A stretch of 64,000 nucleotides of DNA. Origin: an uncultured Sphingomonas sp. Lineage in GTDB: Bacteria > Pseudomonadota > Alphaproteobacteria > Sphingomonadales > Sphingomonadaceae. The translations under genes were made by a program, and so were the position numbers. The stretch lies in contig NZ_CAKTFO010000005.1 of NCBI RefSeq assembly GCF_934560975.1, positions 62,001-126,000 on the forward strand, in the 5' to 3' direction. The notes under the pieces were generated by a model. It worked only from the letters and a program-made list of their open reading frames with translations. It searched no databases and was not told the DNA's origin. Positions 1-9,663 of the stretch are shown piece by piece; the stretch's first letter is position 1, and every line of letters starts with the position of its first letter.

Positions 1-1121
1 TCCCCGCACGGCCCTGCCTGCCCGCACCACCATGTGGCGATGTTCGGCAATGTCAGGTCCTGCTCCAGCAGCTTGCGCGCCACCCTCGGCAGGAAAGCGG
101 CAAAGGCAGGCGATTCCACCACGCCCACGCCCGGTGCATTGGCCAGCACGGCGTCGTCGGCGGCGATCGCGTCCATCAGGCCCGGCACGCCGATGCTGGA
201 CGCGCTGTCGAACGCCAGCGGATCCAGGAAGCGCGCATCCATCCGCCGCCACAGCGCATCGACCCGCTTCAGCCCCTCGATCGTGCGGACATACAGGCGA
301 TTGTCGCGCACGGCGAGGTCGTCGCCCTCCACCAGCAGGAAACCGAGATAGCGGGCGAGGTGCGCCTGCTCGGCATAGCTCTGATTATAGCGTCCCGGCG
401 TCAGCAGGCCGATGCGGGGATCGTCGCGCTTGCAGGCGGCGGCCAGGCCTTCGCGGAAATCGGCGAAGAAGCCGGCGAGCCGGTGCAGGTTCAGCCGCGT
501 CTGCAACGCCCCCATCACCCGGCTGGCGGCCAGCCGGTTCTCCAGCGCATAGCCGGCGCCGACCGGCGCGCGGACATGGTCGGCCAGCACGCGCCACCCG
601 CCGTCCGGCCCGCGCGCAAGGTCGACCGCGTAGATGTGGAGGCGATGGCCGCCGCGCGGCTCCATCCCGATCATGGACCGCCAGAAATGGCGCGATCCCG
701 TCACCAGCGGCGCGGGCAGATGCCCGTCCGCCACCAGCGTCGCCGGACCATAGATGTCGCCCAGCACCCGCTCCAGCAGTTCGGCGCGCTGGGCGACCCC
801 GTCGGCAATCCCCCTCCACTCATCCTCGCCGATCAGCAGCGGCAAGGCGGACAGCGGCCACGGCCGTTCGGCCGGGTCGCCGGGCAGGCGAAAGGTGGTG
901 CCGATCTCGTTCACCTGGCGGCCGACCCGGTCCTGCAACCGTTGCAGCCGCCCTTCGGTCAGGGTCGCGACCCCGTCGAACAGGTGATGCCACCAGCGCG
1001 CGCCGCGCCCCATGTCGTCGCGCACGACGTCGCCGCCGCCCGCCTGCGCGATATAGCTTTCCAGCCAGCCCTGCCCCCACGAGGGCATACCGGGCAGCTG
1101 CGCCATGTTGGTGCCCCACAT
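1..1121 (-). CDS. Circularly permuted type 2 ATP-grasp protein, 3' end beyond window
   Basis: The reading frame is open from an ATG at 1121 to the left edge of the window, so the C-terminal part is missing. The visible ~370 residues contain a GLLTPGRYNQSY stretch, a DAxxRRMD-like region, an ANAPGVGVVESPA segment and a TLPNIATWWCGQ segment. These are typical of the permuted ATP-grasp (DUF404/DUF407) family, which is often followed by an alpha-E (DUF403) domain. It lies 55 bp downstream of the transglutaminase/DUF2126 gene, the usual company of this family, in a putative peptide-forming cluster of unknown product. A further in-frame ATG at 1145 is possible, but its Shine-Dalgarno-like GGGAG is too close to it. 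The substrate is unknown. Confidence 0.75.
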   Translation of the reverse strand, partial: MWGTNMAQLPGMPSWGQGWLESYIAQAGGGDVVRDDMGRGARWWHHLFDGVATLTEGRLQRLQDRVGRQVNEIGTTFRLPGDPAERPWPLSALPLLIGEDEWRGIADGVAQRAELLERVLGDIYGPATLVADGHLPAPLVTGSRHFWRSMIGMEPRGGHRLHIYAVDLARGPDGGWRVLADHVRAPVGAGYALENRLAASRVMGALQTRLNLHRLAGFFADFREGLAAACKRDDPRIGLLTPGRYNQSYAEQAHLARYLGFLLVEGDDLAVRDNRLYVRTIEGLKRVDALWRRMDARFLDPLAFDSASSIGVPGLMDAIAADDAVLANAPGVGVVESPAFAAFLPRVARKLLEQDLTLPNIATWWCGQAGPCG

Positions 1122-1176
1122 GGCGTCATGCCCTACGCGTCTCATTCTCCCGCGCAAGCGGCAGGCGACGCCTTCG

Positions 1177-4100
1177 TCACAGGTCCGCCGGCCGCCGCAG
1201 GTCCAGCGTCATCGGAAAGTCGCCCGCCCGTTCCTCCGCCGGCATGGCGATCGCACCGGGGGTGTGGCCATGATCGACGAAGCGCGCCTTGCGCCGTGCC
1301 TCCGCCTCGTAATCGTTCACCGGCACGCTGTCATAGTTGCGCCCGCCCGGATGCCCGACATGATAGACGCAGCCGCCCAGCGACCGCCCGTTCCACCGAT
1401 CGAGCAGGTCGAAGGTCAACGGTGCGTCGGCGGGCAGGCGCGGGTGGAGGCAATTGGCCGGCTCCCACGCCTTGTAGCGCACGCCGCCCACCGCCTCGCC
1501 TTGCACGCCGGTGGGCGTCATCGGCACATGGCGGCCGTTGCACGCGACGATGTGGCGCCCCGGCACCAGGCCGGTCGCCCGCACCTGCAGGCGTTCGGTC
1601 GAGCTGTCGACATAGCGCACGGTGCCGCCGATGGCGCCCGTTTCCCCCAGCACCGGCCAGGGTTCCAGCGCGTGCGCAATCTCCAGCGTCACGCCGCCGG
1701 CGGTCACGCTGCCGTGCACCGGAAAGCGGAACTGGCGCTGCGCCTCGAACCAGGCGGGATCGAAATCGTAGCCCGCGCCGCGCAGGTCGCCCAGCACCTC
1801 CAGGAAATCCGCCCAGACGAAATGGCCGAGCATGAAGCGGTCGTGCAGCGCCGTGCCCCAGCGGACCAGCCCGCCCGCCTGTGGCGAGCGCCAGAACCAG
1901 GCGGTGAGCGCGCGCACCAGCAATTGCTGCGCCAGGCTCATCTTCGCGTCCGGCGGCATCTCGAACCCGCGAAACTCGACCAGGCCGAGCCGGCCGGTAG
2001 GTCCGTCGGGCGAGAAGAGCTTGTCGATGCAGATTTCGGTGCGGTGGGTGTTGCCGGTGACGTCGACCAGCAGGTTGCGGAACAGCCGGTCCACCATCCA
2101 CGGCTGCGGCGCGTCGCCCGTGCCGACCCCGCTTGCAAACGGATTCGGCACCTGCGCCAGCGCGATTTCCAGCTCGTACAGCCCGTCATGCCGCGCTTCG
2201 TCGATGCGCGGGCTCTGGCTGGTCGGGCCGATGAACAGGCCGGAGAAAAGGTAGGACAGCGACGGATGCCGTTGCCAGTAGAGGACGAAGCTCTTCAACA
2301 GGTCCGGGCGGCGGATGAAGGGCGACTCGCTCACCGATCGCCCGCCCAGCACCAGGTGGTTGCCCCCGCCTGTGCCGACCGAACGCCCGTCGACCAGGAA
2401 CTTGTCGGCGGTCAGCCCCTCCTCGCGTGCCATGTCGTAGAGCGTGGTGGTGAGCGCGCGCGTCTCCTCCCAGGTGGAGGTCGGCTGGACGTTGACCTCG
2501 ATCACGCCGGGATCGGGCGTGACCTTCAGCACCTGGAGGCGCGGGTCGGGCGGCGGTGCATAGCCTTCGATCCGGACGGGGATGCGGGTCGCCTCCGCCA
2601 CCCGCTCGATCGCGGACACCAGCTCCAGATAATCTTCCAGCCGCTCGGTCGGCGGCAGGAACACGGCGAGGTAGTGCCCGCGCGCCTCCACCGACAAAGC
2701 GGTGCGGACCGCGCCCTCGATCGGCACCTGCTCGACCCGCTCCTGCGCGCCCGCGCCCGCCGCCGGCGCCACGCTCTCCATCCGCTGCGCGCGATAATCG
2801 GGCAGCGGCTCGCGCGGTTCGGTCGTGTCGCGGACGTGGAGATAGGGATAGCTGGCCGGCGGCACATAAGGCAGCGATCCCAGGGGCAGGCGATAGCCGA
2901 CCGCGCTGTCGCCGGGCACCAGGAAGAGCTTGCCGCGCCGCACGTTCCAGCGTTCGCTCCGCCAGCGGCGGGGTTCGGGCGCCTGCGCCGCCTGCCACGC
3001 CTGGATCGGCAGCACATAGCCGACCGGCCGGGCGAGCCCGCGCTCGAACGCGCGCACCATCCGCGCGCGCGCTTCCGGATCCTCGATCTTGGGATCGGTC
3101 GGCGTGACGTTGGCGGGCAGTTCCGCTTCCTTCAGCGCCCATTCGGCCGGATCCTCAAAGGCCGGCTCGACGAAATCGGCGGGTACGGCCAGCGCGTCGG
3201 CCACGGCTTTCAGGAAATGCTCGGCGCTGTCGGCATCAAGCGAAGCCTGCCCCGCATCCTCGCTCGCCAGCAGGGAGGGATCGCGCCACACGGCCACGCC
3301 GTCCAGCCGCCAATAGACCGAATAGCCCCAGCGCGGCAGGCTTTCGCCCGGATACCATTTGCCCTGGCCGTGGTGGATCAGGCCGCCGGGCGCGAAGCGG
3401 TCGCGCATCCGTCGGATCAGCCGATCGGCATAGAGGGCCTTGGTCGGCCCGACCGCGTCCGCATTCCATTCCGGCGCTTCGGGATCATCCGCCGCCAGGA
3501 AGGTCGGCTCGCCGCCGGTGGTGAGGCGCACGTCCTGCGCCTGGAGGTCCGCGTCCACCCGGCGGCCGAGTGCGTCGAGCGCGTCCCACCGCTGGTCGGT
3601 GAACGGCTTGGTGATCCGCACCGCCTCGGCGATGCGCTGCACGTCCATGTGGAAGTCGAAGTCGGCATGCGCCGGCTCCAGCAACGTGCCCTCGATCGGC
3701 GTGGCGGAGCGGTAATGCGGCGTCGCGCAGAGCGGAATATGCCCCTCGCCCGCGAACAGCCCGGAGGTGGGGTCGAGCCCGATCCAGCCCGCGCCGGGAA
3801 TATAGGCCTCCGCCCAGGCATGGAGATCGCATACGTCCTGCGCCACGCCCTTGGGCCCGTCCACCGGCATCACGTCGGGCGTGAGCTGGATCGAATAGCC
3901 CGACACGAACCGCGCGGCGAAGCCCAGCTTGCGCAGCAGCTGGACCAGCAGCCAGGTGAAATCGCGGCACGATCCTGTTCCGCAGGTCAGCGTTTCCTCG
4001 GGCATCTGCACCCCCGGCTCCAGCCGGATGACGTATCCCAGCGCCTCGTTCACCGCGCGATTGAGTTCGACCAGGAAGTCGATCGAGCGCATCTCCACGC

Positions 4101-4503
4101 CCGCGAACCGCTGATACAGGGCATCGAACAACGGGCCCTGCGGCTCCACCTCGAAATAGGCGGACAGGTCGGTGTGGAGGTCCGGCGCATAGTGGAACGG
4201 CCGCCGTTCGGCATAATCCTCGACGAAGAAGTCGAACGGGTTGATCACGGCAAGGTCTGCGATCAGGTCCACCGTGACCCGGAACTCGGCCGTGGGCTCC
4301 GGCACGACGATGCGCGCCAGCCAGTTGCCGTGCGGATCCTGCTGCCAGTTGATGAAATGCTGCTCCGGCAGGATCGTCAGCGAATAATTGGGCACCTCCG
4401 TGCGGCTGTGCGGCGCGGGGCGGAGCCGCACGATCTGCGGCCCCAGCCGGATCGGCCGGTCATAGCGGTAGGAGGTGACGTGGTGGAGCGCGGCCTGGAT
4501 CAC
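1177..4503 (-). CDS. Transglutaminase-like / DUF2126 fusion protein
   Basis: A 1108-aa protein. The N-terminal ~290 residues form a bacterial transglutaminase-like domain, with the Cys region CGTGSCRDFTW, the His region DLHAWAEAY and the Asp region GLDPTSG making a complete Cys-His-Asp triad. The remaining ~800 residues match the DUF2126 putative amidoligase type, with TTGGEPTFL, KWYPGE, VDGRSVGTGGGNH and EFRGFEMPPD blocks. Length and order are those of the usual two-domain form. It is transcribed just ahead of the permuted ATP-grasp gene, so the pair probably acts in one pathway of peptide-bond formation or cleavage. The start ATG codes MIQAALHHVTSYRY, the conserved transglutaminase beginning. 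Function beyond family level is unproven. Confidence 0.85.
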   Translation of the reverse strand: MIQAALHHVTSYRYDRPIRLGPQIVRLRPAPHSRTEVPNYSLTILPEQHFINWQQDPHGNWLARIVVPEPTAEFRVTVDLIADLAVINPFDFFVEDYAERRPFHYAPDLHTDLSAYFEVEPQGPLFDALYQRFAGVEMRSIDFLVELNRAVNEALGYVIRLEPGVQMPEETLTCGTGSCRDFTWLLVQLLRKLGFAARFVSGYSIQLTPDVMPVDGPKGVAQDVCDLHAWAEAYIPGAGWIGLDPTSGLFAGEGHIPLCATPHYRSATPIEGTLLEPAHADFDFHMDVQRIAEAVRITKPFTDQRWDALDALGRRVDADLQAQDVRLTTGGEPTFLAADDPEAPEWNADAVGPTKALYADRLIRRMRDRFAPGGLIHHGQGKWYPGESLPRWGYSVYWRLDGVAVWRDPSLLASEDAGQASLDADSAEHFLKAVADALAVPADFVEPAFEDPAEWALKEAELPANVTPTDPKIEDPEARARMVRAFERGLARPVGYVLPIQAWQAAQAPEPRRWRSERWNVRRGKLFLVPGDSAVGYRLPLGSLPYVPPASYPYLHVRDTTEPREPLPDYRAQRMESVAPAAGAGAQERVEQVPIEGAVRTALSVEARGHYLAVFLPPTERLEDYLELVSAIERVAEATRIPVRIEGYAPPPDPRLQVLKVTPDPGVIEVNVQPTSTWEETRALTTTLYDMAREEGLTADKFLVDGRSVGTGGGNHLVLGGRSVSESPFIRRPDLLKSFVLYWQRHPSLSYLFSGLFIGPTSQSPRIDEARHDGLYELEIALAQVPNPFASGVGTGDAPQPWMVDRLFRNLLVDVTGNTHRTEICIDKLFSPDGPTGRLGLVEFRGFEMPPDAKMSLAQQLLVRALTAWFWRSPQAGGLVRWGTALHDRFMLGHFVWADFLEVLGDLRGAGYDFDPAWFEAQRQFRFPVHGSVTAGGVTLEIAHALEPWPVLGETGAIGGTVRYVDSSTERLQVRATGLVPGRHIVACNGRHVPMTPTGVQGEAVGGVRYKAWEPANCLHPRLPADAPLTFDLLDRWNGRSLGGCVYHVGHPGGRNYDSVPVNDYEAEARRKARFVDHGHTPGAIAMPAEERAGDFPMTLDLRRPADL

Positions 4504-4616
4504 GGGCGTGATTGCAGCACAGTGCCGCCCTTACCACAAGCGGGCCCAACCTTGCCTTTTGATGCTGCCATCGCCATCCCCTGTCTCTGCTCCGAAATCC
4601 CAATCAGGACATCTGT

Positions 4617-5729
4617 ATGAAGACGCGTGCCGCCGTAGCGTTCCAGGCCAAGCAACCGCTGGAGATCGTCGAAGTCGATCTGGAAGGCCCCAAGGCGGGC
4701 GAGGTGCTGGTGGAAATCATGGCGACCGGCATCTGCCATACGGACGCCTATACGCTGGACGGGCTGGACAGCGAGGGGCTGTTCCCCTCCATCCTCGGCC
4801 ATGAAGGCGCAGGCGTCGTGCGCGAGGTGGGCGCGGGCGTGACGTCGGTTCAGCCGGGCGACCACGTCATCCCGCTCTACACGCCCGAATGCCGCCAGTG
4901 TAAGTCGTGCCTGTCGGGCAAGACCAACCTCTGCACCGCGATCCGCGCGACGCAGGGCAAGGGGCTGATGCCGGACGGCACCACGCGGTTCAGCTACAAG
5001 GGGCAGCCGATCTTCCATTATATGGGCTGCTCGACCTTCTCCAACTTCACCGTCCTGCCCGAGATCGCGGTGGCGAAGATCCGTGAGGACGCGCCGTTCA
5101 AGACCAGCTGCTACATCGGCTGCGGCGTCACCACCGGCGTCGGCGCGGTGGTCAACACGGCCAAGGTGCAGGTGGGCGAGAACGTCGTGGTGTTCGGGCT
5201 GGGCGGGATCGGCCTCAACGTCATCCAGGGCGCGAAGCTGGCGGGCGCGGCCACCATCGTCGGGGTGGACATCAACCCCGATCGCGAGGAATGGGGCCGC
5301 CGCTTCGGCATGACCCATTTCATCCCGGCCAAGGGCAAGAGCCGCGAGGCGGTAATCGCAGAGGTGCTGGCGCTGACGGACGGCGGGGCGGACTACAGTT
5401 TCGACTGCACCGGCAATACCGAGGTGATGCGCACCGCTTTGGAGGCGTGCCATCGCGGCTGGGGCACCAGCATCATCATCGGCGTGGCGGAAGCCGGCAA
5501 GGAGATCAGCACCCGCCCGTTCCAGCTGGTGACGGGCCGCAACTGGCGCGGCACCGCGTTCGGCGGGGCCAAGGGCCGCACCGACGTGCCCAAGATCGTC
5601 GACTGGTACATGAACGGCAAGATCGAGATCGACCCCATGATCACCCACGTCCTCTCGCTGGAGGAGATCAACAAGGGATTCGACCTGATGCATGCCGGCG
5701 AAAGCATCCGTTCGGTCGTGCTGTTCTGA
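4617..5729 (+). CDS. adhC: S-(hydroxymethyl)glutathione dehydrogenase (class III alcohol dehydrogenase)
   Basis: A 370-aa zinc alcohol dehydrogenase of the class III type. It oxidises the formaldehyde-glutathione adduct to S-formylglutathione with NAD+ in the cytoplasm. Visible features are the catalytic zinc Cys in GICHTDAYTLDG, the GHEGAGVV motif, the four-cysteine structural zinc site CRQCKSCLSGKTNLC and the Rossmann glycine run GLGGIGLNVIQG. It heads an operon with a VOC protein and S-formylglutathione hydrolase, the enzyme for the next step, which confirms the formaldehyde detoxification role. The product of the preceding gene is divergent; the 113-bp gap between them is the likely promoter. 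Confidence 0.95.
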   Translation: MKTRAAVAFQAKQPLEIVEVDLEGPKAGEVLVEIMATGICHTDAYTLDGLDSEGLFPSILGHEGAGVVREVGAGVTSVQPGDHVIPLYTPECRQCKSCLSGKTNLCTAIRATQGKGLMPDGTTRFSYKGQPIFHYMGCSTFSNFTVLPEIAVAKIREDAPFKTSCYIGCGVTTGVGAVVNTAKVQVGENVVVFGLGGIGLNVIQGAKLAGAATIVGVDINPDREEWGRRFGMTHFIPAKGKSREAVIAEVLALTDGGADYSFDCTGNTEVMRTALEACHRGWGTSIIIGVAEAGKEISTRPFQLVTGRNWRGTAFGGAKGRTDVPKIVDWYMNGKIEIDPMITHVLSLEEINKGFDLMHAGESIRSVVLF

Positions 5730-5730
5730 C

Positions 5731-6114
5731 ATGTTCAGCCATATCGTGGTCGGCGCCGATGACGTGGACACGTCCCGCACATTCTACGACGCGGCGCTGG
5801 GCGCGCTCGGCATCGCGGCGGGCGAGGTCGACGAGCGCAAGCGGGCGGTCTACGTCCATGCCGGCGGACGCCTGCTGGTGACCCGCCCGATCGACGGCGA
5901 ACCCGCCAGCCCCGCCAATGGCGGCACGATCGGCTTCGCCGCCGCGTCGCCCGGAGCGGTCGATGCCTGGCACGCCGCCGGGATGGCGAACGGCGGCACG
6001 CCGTGCGAGGATCCGCCCGGCATCCGCCACGCGACCGGCGGGCGCACCCTCTACCTCGCCTATCTGCGCGATCCCGCCGGCAACAAGCTGTGCGCGACGC
6101 ATCGGCTGTCCTGA
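5731..6114 (+). CDS. VOC (glyoxalase/bleomycin resistance) family protein
   Basis: A 127-aa single-domain vicinal-oxygen-chelate fold protein beginning MFSHIVVGADD, with the usual beta-alpha-beta repeats and a C-terminal LAYLRDPAGNKLCATH segment. It starts one base after the adhC stop and lies 18 bp before the S-formylglutathione hydrolase gene, so it belongs to the formaldehyde operon. Its job there is unknown; a role handling glutathione conjugates is an inference from context. The start at 5731 was chosen because upstream in-frame codons lie inside adhC. Confidence 0.85.
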   Translation: MFSHIVVGADDVDTSRTFYDAALGALGIAAGEVDERKRAVYVHAGGRLLVTRPIDGEPASPANGGTIGFAAASPGAVDAWHAAGMANGGTPCEDPPGIRHATGGRTLYLAYLRDPAGNKLCATHRLS

Positions 6115-6132
6115 CATGACCATGGTGTTCCG

Positions 6133-6975
6133 ATGAGCCTCCAGACCCTCTCCACCAACCGCGCGTTCGGCGGAACGCAGGGCGTGTATCGCCACGCCAG
6201 CGCCGCAACGGGCACGGACATGACCTTTTCCGTCTATGTGCCCGACCATGTGGAGGGCGAGCGGTTGCCGGTGGTATGGTATCTGTCCGGCCTCACCTGC
6301 ACCCACGCCAACGTGACGGAAAAGGGCGAATATCGTCGCGCCTGCGCCGAACATCGCCTGATCTTCGTCGCAGCCGACACCTCGCCGCGCGGGGCGGGCG
6401 TGCCCGACGATCCCAACGCGGCCTATGATTTCGGTCTCGGCGCGGGCTTCTACGTCGATGCGACGCAGGCACCTTATGCGGAGCATTACCGCATGTGGAC
6501 CTATGTCACGGAAGAGTTGCCGGAACTGGTCGGCGCGTCCTTCCCCGTCGATCTGGCCCGACAGGCGATCATGGGCCATTCCATGGGTGGCCACGGCGCG
6601 CTCACCATCGGTCTCACCTTTCCCGACCGGTTCAGGGCGGTATCCGCCTTCGCGCCGATCGTCGCGCCGTCGCGGGTACCGTGGGGGCAGAAGGCGCTGG
6701 CGGGCTATCTGGGCGCCGATCAGGCCGCCTGGCGCAGGCATGACGCGGTCGCCCTGATCGAGGATGGCGCGCGCGTGCCGGCGCTGCTGGTGGATCAGGG
6801 GGAGGCGGACCAGTTCCTGGCCGAGCAGCTCCGCCCCGATCTGCTGCGCCATGCCTGCGACGCGGCGGGTATCGAGCTCACCCTGCGGCTCCAGCCCGGC
6901 TACGACCACAGCTATTATTCCATCTCCACCTTCATGGCCGATCATCTCACCTGGGCGGCGCAGCGCCTCGCATGA
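6133..6975 (+). CDS. fghA: S-formylglutathione hydrolase
   Basis: A 280-aa alpha/beta-hydrolase of the esterase D family that releases formate and glutathione from S-formylglutathione. The nucleophile elbow GHSMGGHGA carries the catalytic serine. The acid lies in the LLVDQGEADQFL stretch and the histidine in GYDHSYY near residue 264. The oxyanion-side motif YLSGLTCTHANVTEKG is typical of the family. It follows adhC and the VOC gene. Its stop overlaps the start of the next gene by four bases (ATGA), suggesting coupled translation with the flavoprotein. Confidence 0.95.
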   Translation: MSLQTLSTNRAFGGTQGVYRHASAATGTDMTFSVYVPDHVEGERLPVVWYLSGLTCTHANVTEKGEYRRACAEHRLIFVAADTSPRGAGVPDDPNAAYDFGLGAGFYVDATQAPYAEHYRMWTYVTEELPELVGASFPVDLARQAIMGHSMGGHGALTIGLTFPDRFRAVSAFAPIVAPSRVPWGQKALAGYLGADQAAWRRHDAVALIEDGARVPALLVDQGEADQFLAEQLRPDLLRHACDAAGIELTLRLQPGYDHSYYSISTFMADHLTWAAQRLA

Positions 6976-8186
6976 GCCACCATGACGTCCTGATCGTCGG
7001 CGCGGGCCATGCCGGCGCGCAGGCGGCGATCGCGCTCCGCCAGGCCAAGTTTGCGGGCTCCATCGCCATCGTCGGCGACGAATCCGAACCGCCCTACGAA
7101 CGCCCGCCGCTCTCCAAGGATTACCTGGCGGGCGACAAGCCGTTCGAGCGGCTGCTGATCCGCCCACCGGCTTTCTGGGAGGAACGCGGGGTCACCATGC
7201 TGCTCGGCCGGCGCGTGACCGCGGTGGATGCAGCGGCGCACGCGGTCACGGCCGGAGATCGGATCGGCTATGGCACGTTGGTCTGGGCCGCCGGCGGCGG
7301 GCCCCGCTCGCTGGTCTGTTCGGGGCATGACGTGGCGGGCGTCCACGCCATCCGCACCCGCGCCGACGTCGATCGGCTGGTCGGGGACTTGCCCGCCACC
7401 ACCCGCGTGGTGGTGATCGGCGGCGGCTATATCGGGCTGGAGGCGGCCGCCGTCCTGACGAAGCTCGGCAAGCAGGTGACCGTGCTGGAAGCGCAGGACC
7501 GCGTCCTCGCCCGCGTCGCCGGCGAAGCCCTGTCGCACTTCTACGAAGGCGAGCATCGCGCGCACGGCGTCGACCTGCGGCTGGGCGTCACGGTGGACTG
7601 TATCGAGCAGCAAGACGGCCGCGCCCGTGGCGTCCGGCTGGACAGTGGCGAGCTGCTGCCGTGCGAGATGGTGATCGTCGGCATCGGCATCACGCCCTCG
7701 GTCGAACCTTTGCTGGCGGCCGGGGCGGAGGGCGGCAATGGCGTGCGGGTCGATGGGCAGTGCCGCACCACCCTGCCAGACATCTTTGCGATCGGGGACT
7801 GCGCGCTCCACGCCAACGCCTTTGCCGACGGCGCGGAGATCCGGCTGGAATCGGTCCAGAACGCCAACGACATGGCGAATGCGGTGGCCAGGACGCTGAC
7901 CGGCACGGCAACGGATTATTATGCAGTGCCATGGTTCTGGTCCAACCAATATGATCTGCGGCTGCAGACGGTCGGCCTCTCGCTCGGCCACGACCGGGCG
8001 ATATTGCGGGGCGATCCGGCCACGCGCAGCTTCTCGCTGGTCTACCTGCAGCAGGGTCGGGTGATCGCGCTCGACTGCGTCAACGCCACCCGCGACTATG
8101 TGCAGGGCCGCGCCTTGGTGCTGAACCGCGCCGCGCCCGATCCCGTCCGGCTGGCGGATACGGGCGTCGTGCTCAAGGATCTTTGA
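6972..8186 (+). CDS. FAD-dependent pyridine nucleotide oxidoreductase (ferredoxin/rubredoxin reductase type)
   Basis: A 404-aa two-dinucleotide-domain flavoprotein. FAD is bound by the N-terminal VGAGHAGAQAA motif, NAD(P)H by VVIGGGYIGLEAA near residue 146, and the second FAD contact is FAIGDCALH near residue 270. The PPYERPPLSKDYL motif is characteristic of the reductase component of Rieske or P450 systems. The ATGA overlap with fghA places it in the formaldehyde operon, but no ferredoxin or oxygenase gene is adjacent, so its electron acceptor is unknown. Confidence 0.85.
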   Translation: MSHHDVLIVGAGHAGAQAAIALRQAKFAGSIAIVGDESEPPYERPPLSKDYLAGDKPFERLLIRPPAFWEERGVTMLLGRRVTAVDAAAHAVTAGDRIGYGTLVWAAGGGPRSLVCSGHDVAGVHAIRTRADVDRLVGDLPATTRVVVIGGGYIGLEAAAVLTKLGKQVTVLEAQDRVLARVAGEALSHFYEGEHRAHGVDLRLGVTVDCIEQQDGRARGVRLDSGELLPCEMVIVGIGITPSVEPLLAAGAEGGNGVRVDGQCRTTLPDIFAIGDCALHANAFADGAEIRLESVQNANDMANAVARTLTGTATDYYAVPWFWSNQYDLRLQTVGLSLGHDRAILRGDPATRSFSLVYLQQGRVIALDCVNATRDYVQGRALVLNRAAPDPVRLADTGVVLKDL

Positions 8187-8230
8187 AACGCGCCGCCGGG
8201 GGGTGGTAAGCGTCCATCATGGGAAGTCAC

Positions 8231-9640
8231 ATGAACAGTTGGTTCCGGCGCAAGCCGATCGAAACCGCGCCGCCGGGGGGCGCGCAACGCCTGGTCCCGT
8301 CCTTGTCCTGGCCGCATCTGGTGGCACTCGGCGTGGGCGCGATCGTCGGCACGGGTATCCTCACCCTGATCGGGGTCGGCGCGGACCGGGCGGGGCCGGC
8401 CGTGCTCGTCTCCTTCGCCATTGCCGGCGCGATCTGCGCCTGCGCGGCTCTGGCCTATGCCGAAATGTCGACCATGATGCCGACCGCAGGCAGCGCCTAT
8501 ACCTATAGCTACGCCGTGCTGGGGGAGGTGATCGCCTGGGTGGTCGGGTGGAGCCTGATCCTGGAATATAGCCTGGTCGTTTCCACCGTGGCGGTGGGAT
8601 GGTCCGGCTATGCCGCGCCGTTGCTGACCGCGATCGGCTTTCCCGTCGTGCTGACGGCGGGGCCGGCGCTCGGCGGGATCGTCAACCTGCCCGCCATCTT
8701 CATCATCGCGGTGGTGGCCGGCCTGCTCAGCCTGGGCACGCAGGAAAGCGCGCGGCTCAACACCGTGCTGGTCGCGATCAAGATCGTGACGCTGGCCCTG
8801 TTCGTGGGCGTCGCCCTGCCCGCCTTCGACGCGCAGAACCTGCATCCCTTCATGCCGCACGGCTTCGCCAAGACGATCGAGGGCGACGGCGTGGCACGCG
8901 GCGTGATGGCGGCGGCGGCGATCATCTTCTTCGCCTTCTACGGCTTCGACGCCATCTCCACCGCGGCCGAGGAGGCCAAGCGCCCGGAACGCGACCTGGC
9001 GATCGGCATCGTCGGATCGATGCTGATCTGCACCTTGATCTACGTGCTGGTGGCGGCGGCGGCGGTGGGCGCATTGCCCTACACCCATTTCGCGGACAGT
9101 CCGGAGCCGCTGGCCCTGATCCTGCGCGACATGGGCCGGCCCGGCATCGGCCGCATCGTCGCGATCGCGGCGGTGATCGCGCTGCCGACCGTGCTGCTGG
9201 GCTTCCTCTACGGGCAGAGCCGCATCTTCCTGGCGATGGCGCGCGACGGCTTCCTCTCGCCGCGCTTGGCAGCCATTTCCAGCCGGGGCACGCCGGTGCG
9301 GATCACCGTGCTGACCGCCGTGCTGGTGGCGATCATCGCCGGCGTGCTGCCGATCGACCAGATCGCCGCGCTGGCCAATGCCGGCACGCTGATCGCCTTT
9401 TCGGCGGTCGCCATCTGCATGATGGTGATGCGCCGCCGCGCGCCCGACATTCGCCGCCCGTTCCGCACGCCCCTGGTGTGGCTGGTCGGGCCGGTGGCGG
9501 TGATCGGCTGCGCCTACCTGTTCACCAGCCTGCCGACCAAGACCATCCTGTGGTGCCTGGTGTGGAACGCGGCCGGGCTGGCGCTGTATGTCGTGTATGG
9601 CCGGCGGCGCAGCATCCTGCGCCCCTGGCACGAAGCCTGA
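8231..9640 (+). CDS. APC-superfamily amino acid permease
   Basis: About 469 residues with some twelve hydrophobic segments, an inner-membrane secondary transporter of the APC/cationic amino acid type. The GVGAIVGTGILTLIG motif in helix 1, ALAYAEMSTMMPTAGSAYTY in helix 2 region and FFAFYGFDAISTAAEEAKRP in helix 6 are hallmarks of the family. The first in-frame ATG is at 8219; 8231 is preferred because GGAAG lies just upstream of it. Substrate cannot be assigned. It is followed at short distance by cutA. Confidence 0.88.
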   Translation: MNSWFRRKPIETAPPGGAQRLVPSLSWPHLVALGVGAIVGTGILTLIGVGADRAGPAVLVSFAIAGAICACAALAYAEMSTMMPTAGSAYTYSYAVLGEVIAWVVGWSLILEYSLVVSTVAVGWSGYAAPLLTAIGFPVVLTAGPALGGIVNLPAIFIIAVVAGLLSLGTQESARLNTVLVAIKIVTLALFVGVALPAFDAQNLHPFMPHGFAKTIEGDGVARGVMAAAAIIFFAFYGFDAISTAAEEAKRPERDLAIGIVGSMLICTLIYVLVAAAAVGALPYTHFADSPEPLALILRDMGRPGIGRIVAIAAVIALPTVLLGFLYGQSRIFLAMARDGFLSPRLAAISSRGTPVRITVLTAVLVAIIAGVLPIDQIAALANAGTLIAFSAVAICMMVMRRRAPDIRRPFRTPLVWLVGPVAVIGCAYLFTSLPTKTILWCLVWNAAGLALYVVYGRRRSILRPWHEA

Positions 9641-9663
9641 GCCCAAGCCGAGCGGAGGAGATG

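Noticed and set aside
385..819. Arg/Ala/Gly-rich minus-strand frame
   Set aside because: It is a shadow of the ATP-grasp gene, which runs off the left edge in another frame and has real motifs.
1105..4620. A 1171-residue plus-strand frame
   Set aside because: It is antisense to the transglutaminase/DUF2126 gene, with His/Arg/Gln-rich composition typical of reversed GC-rich genes.
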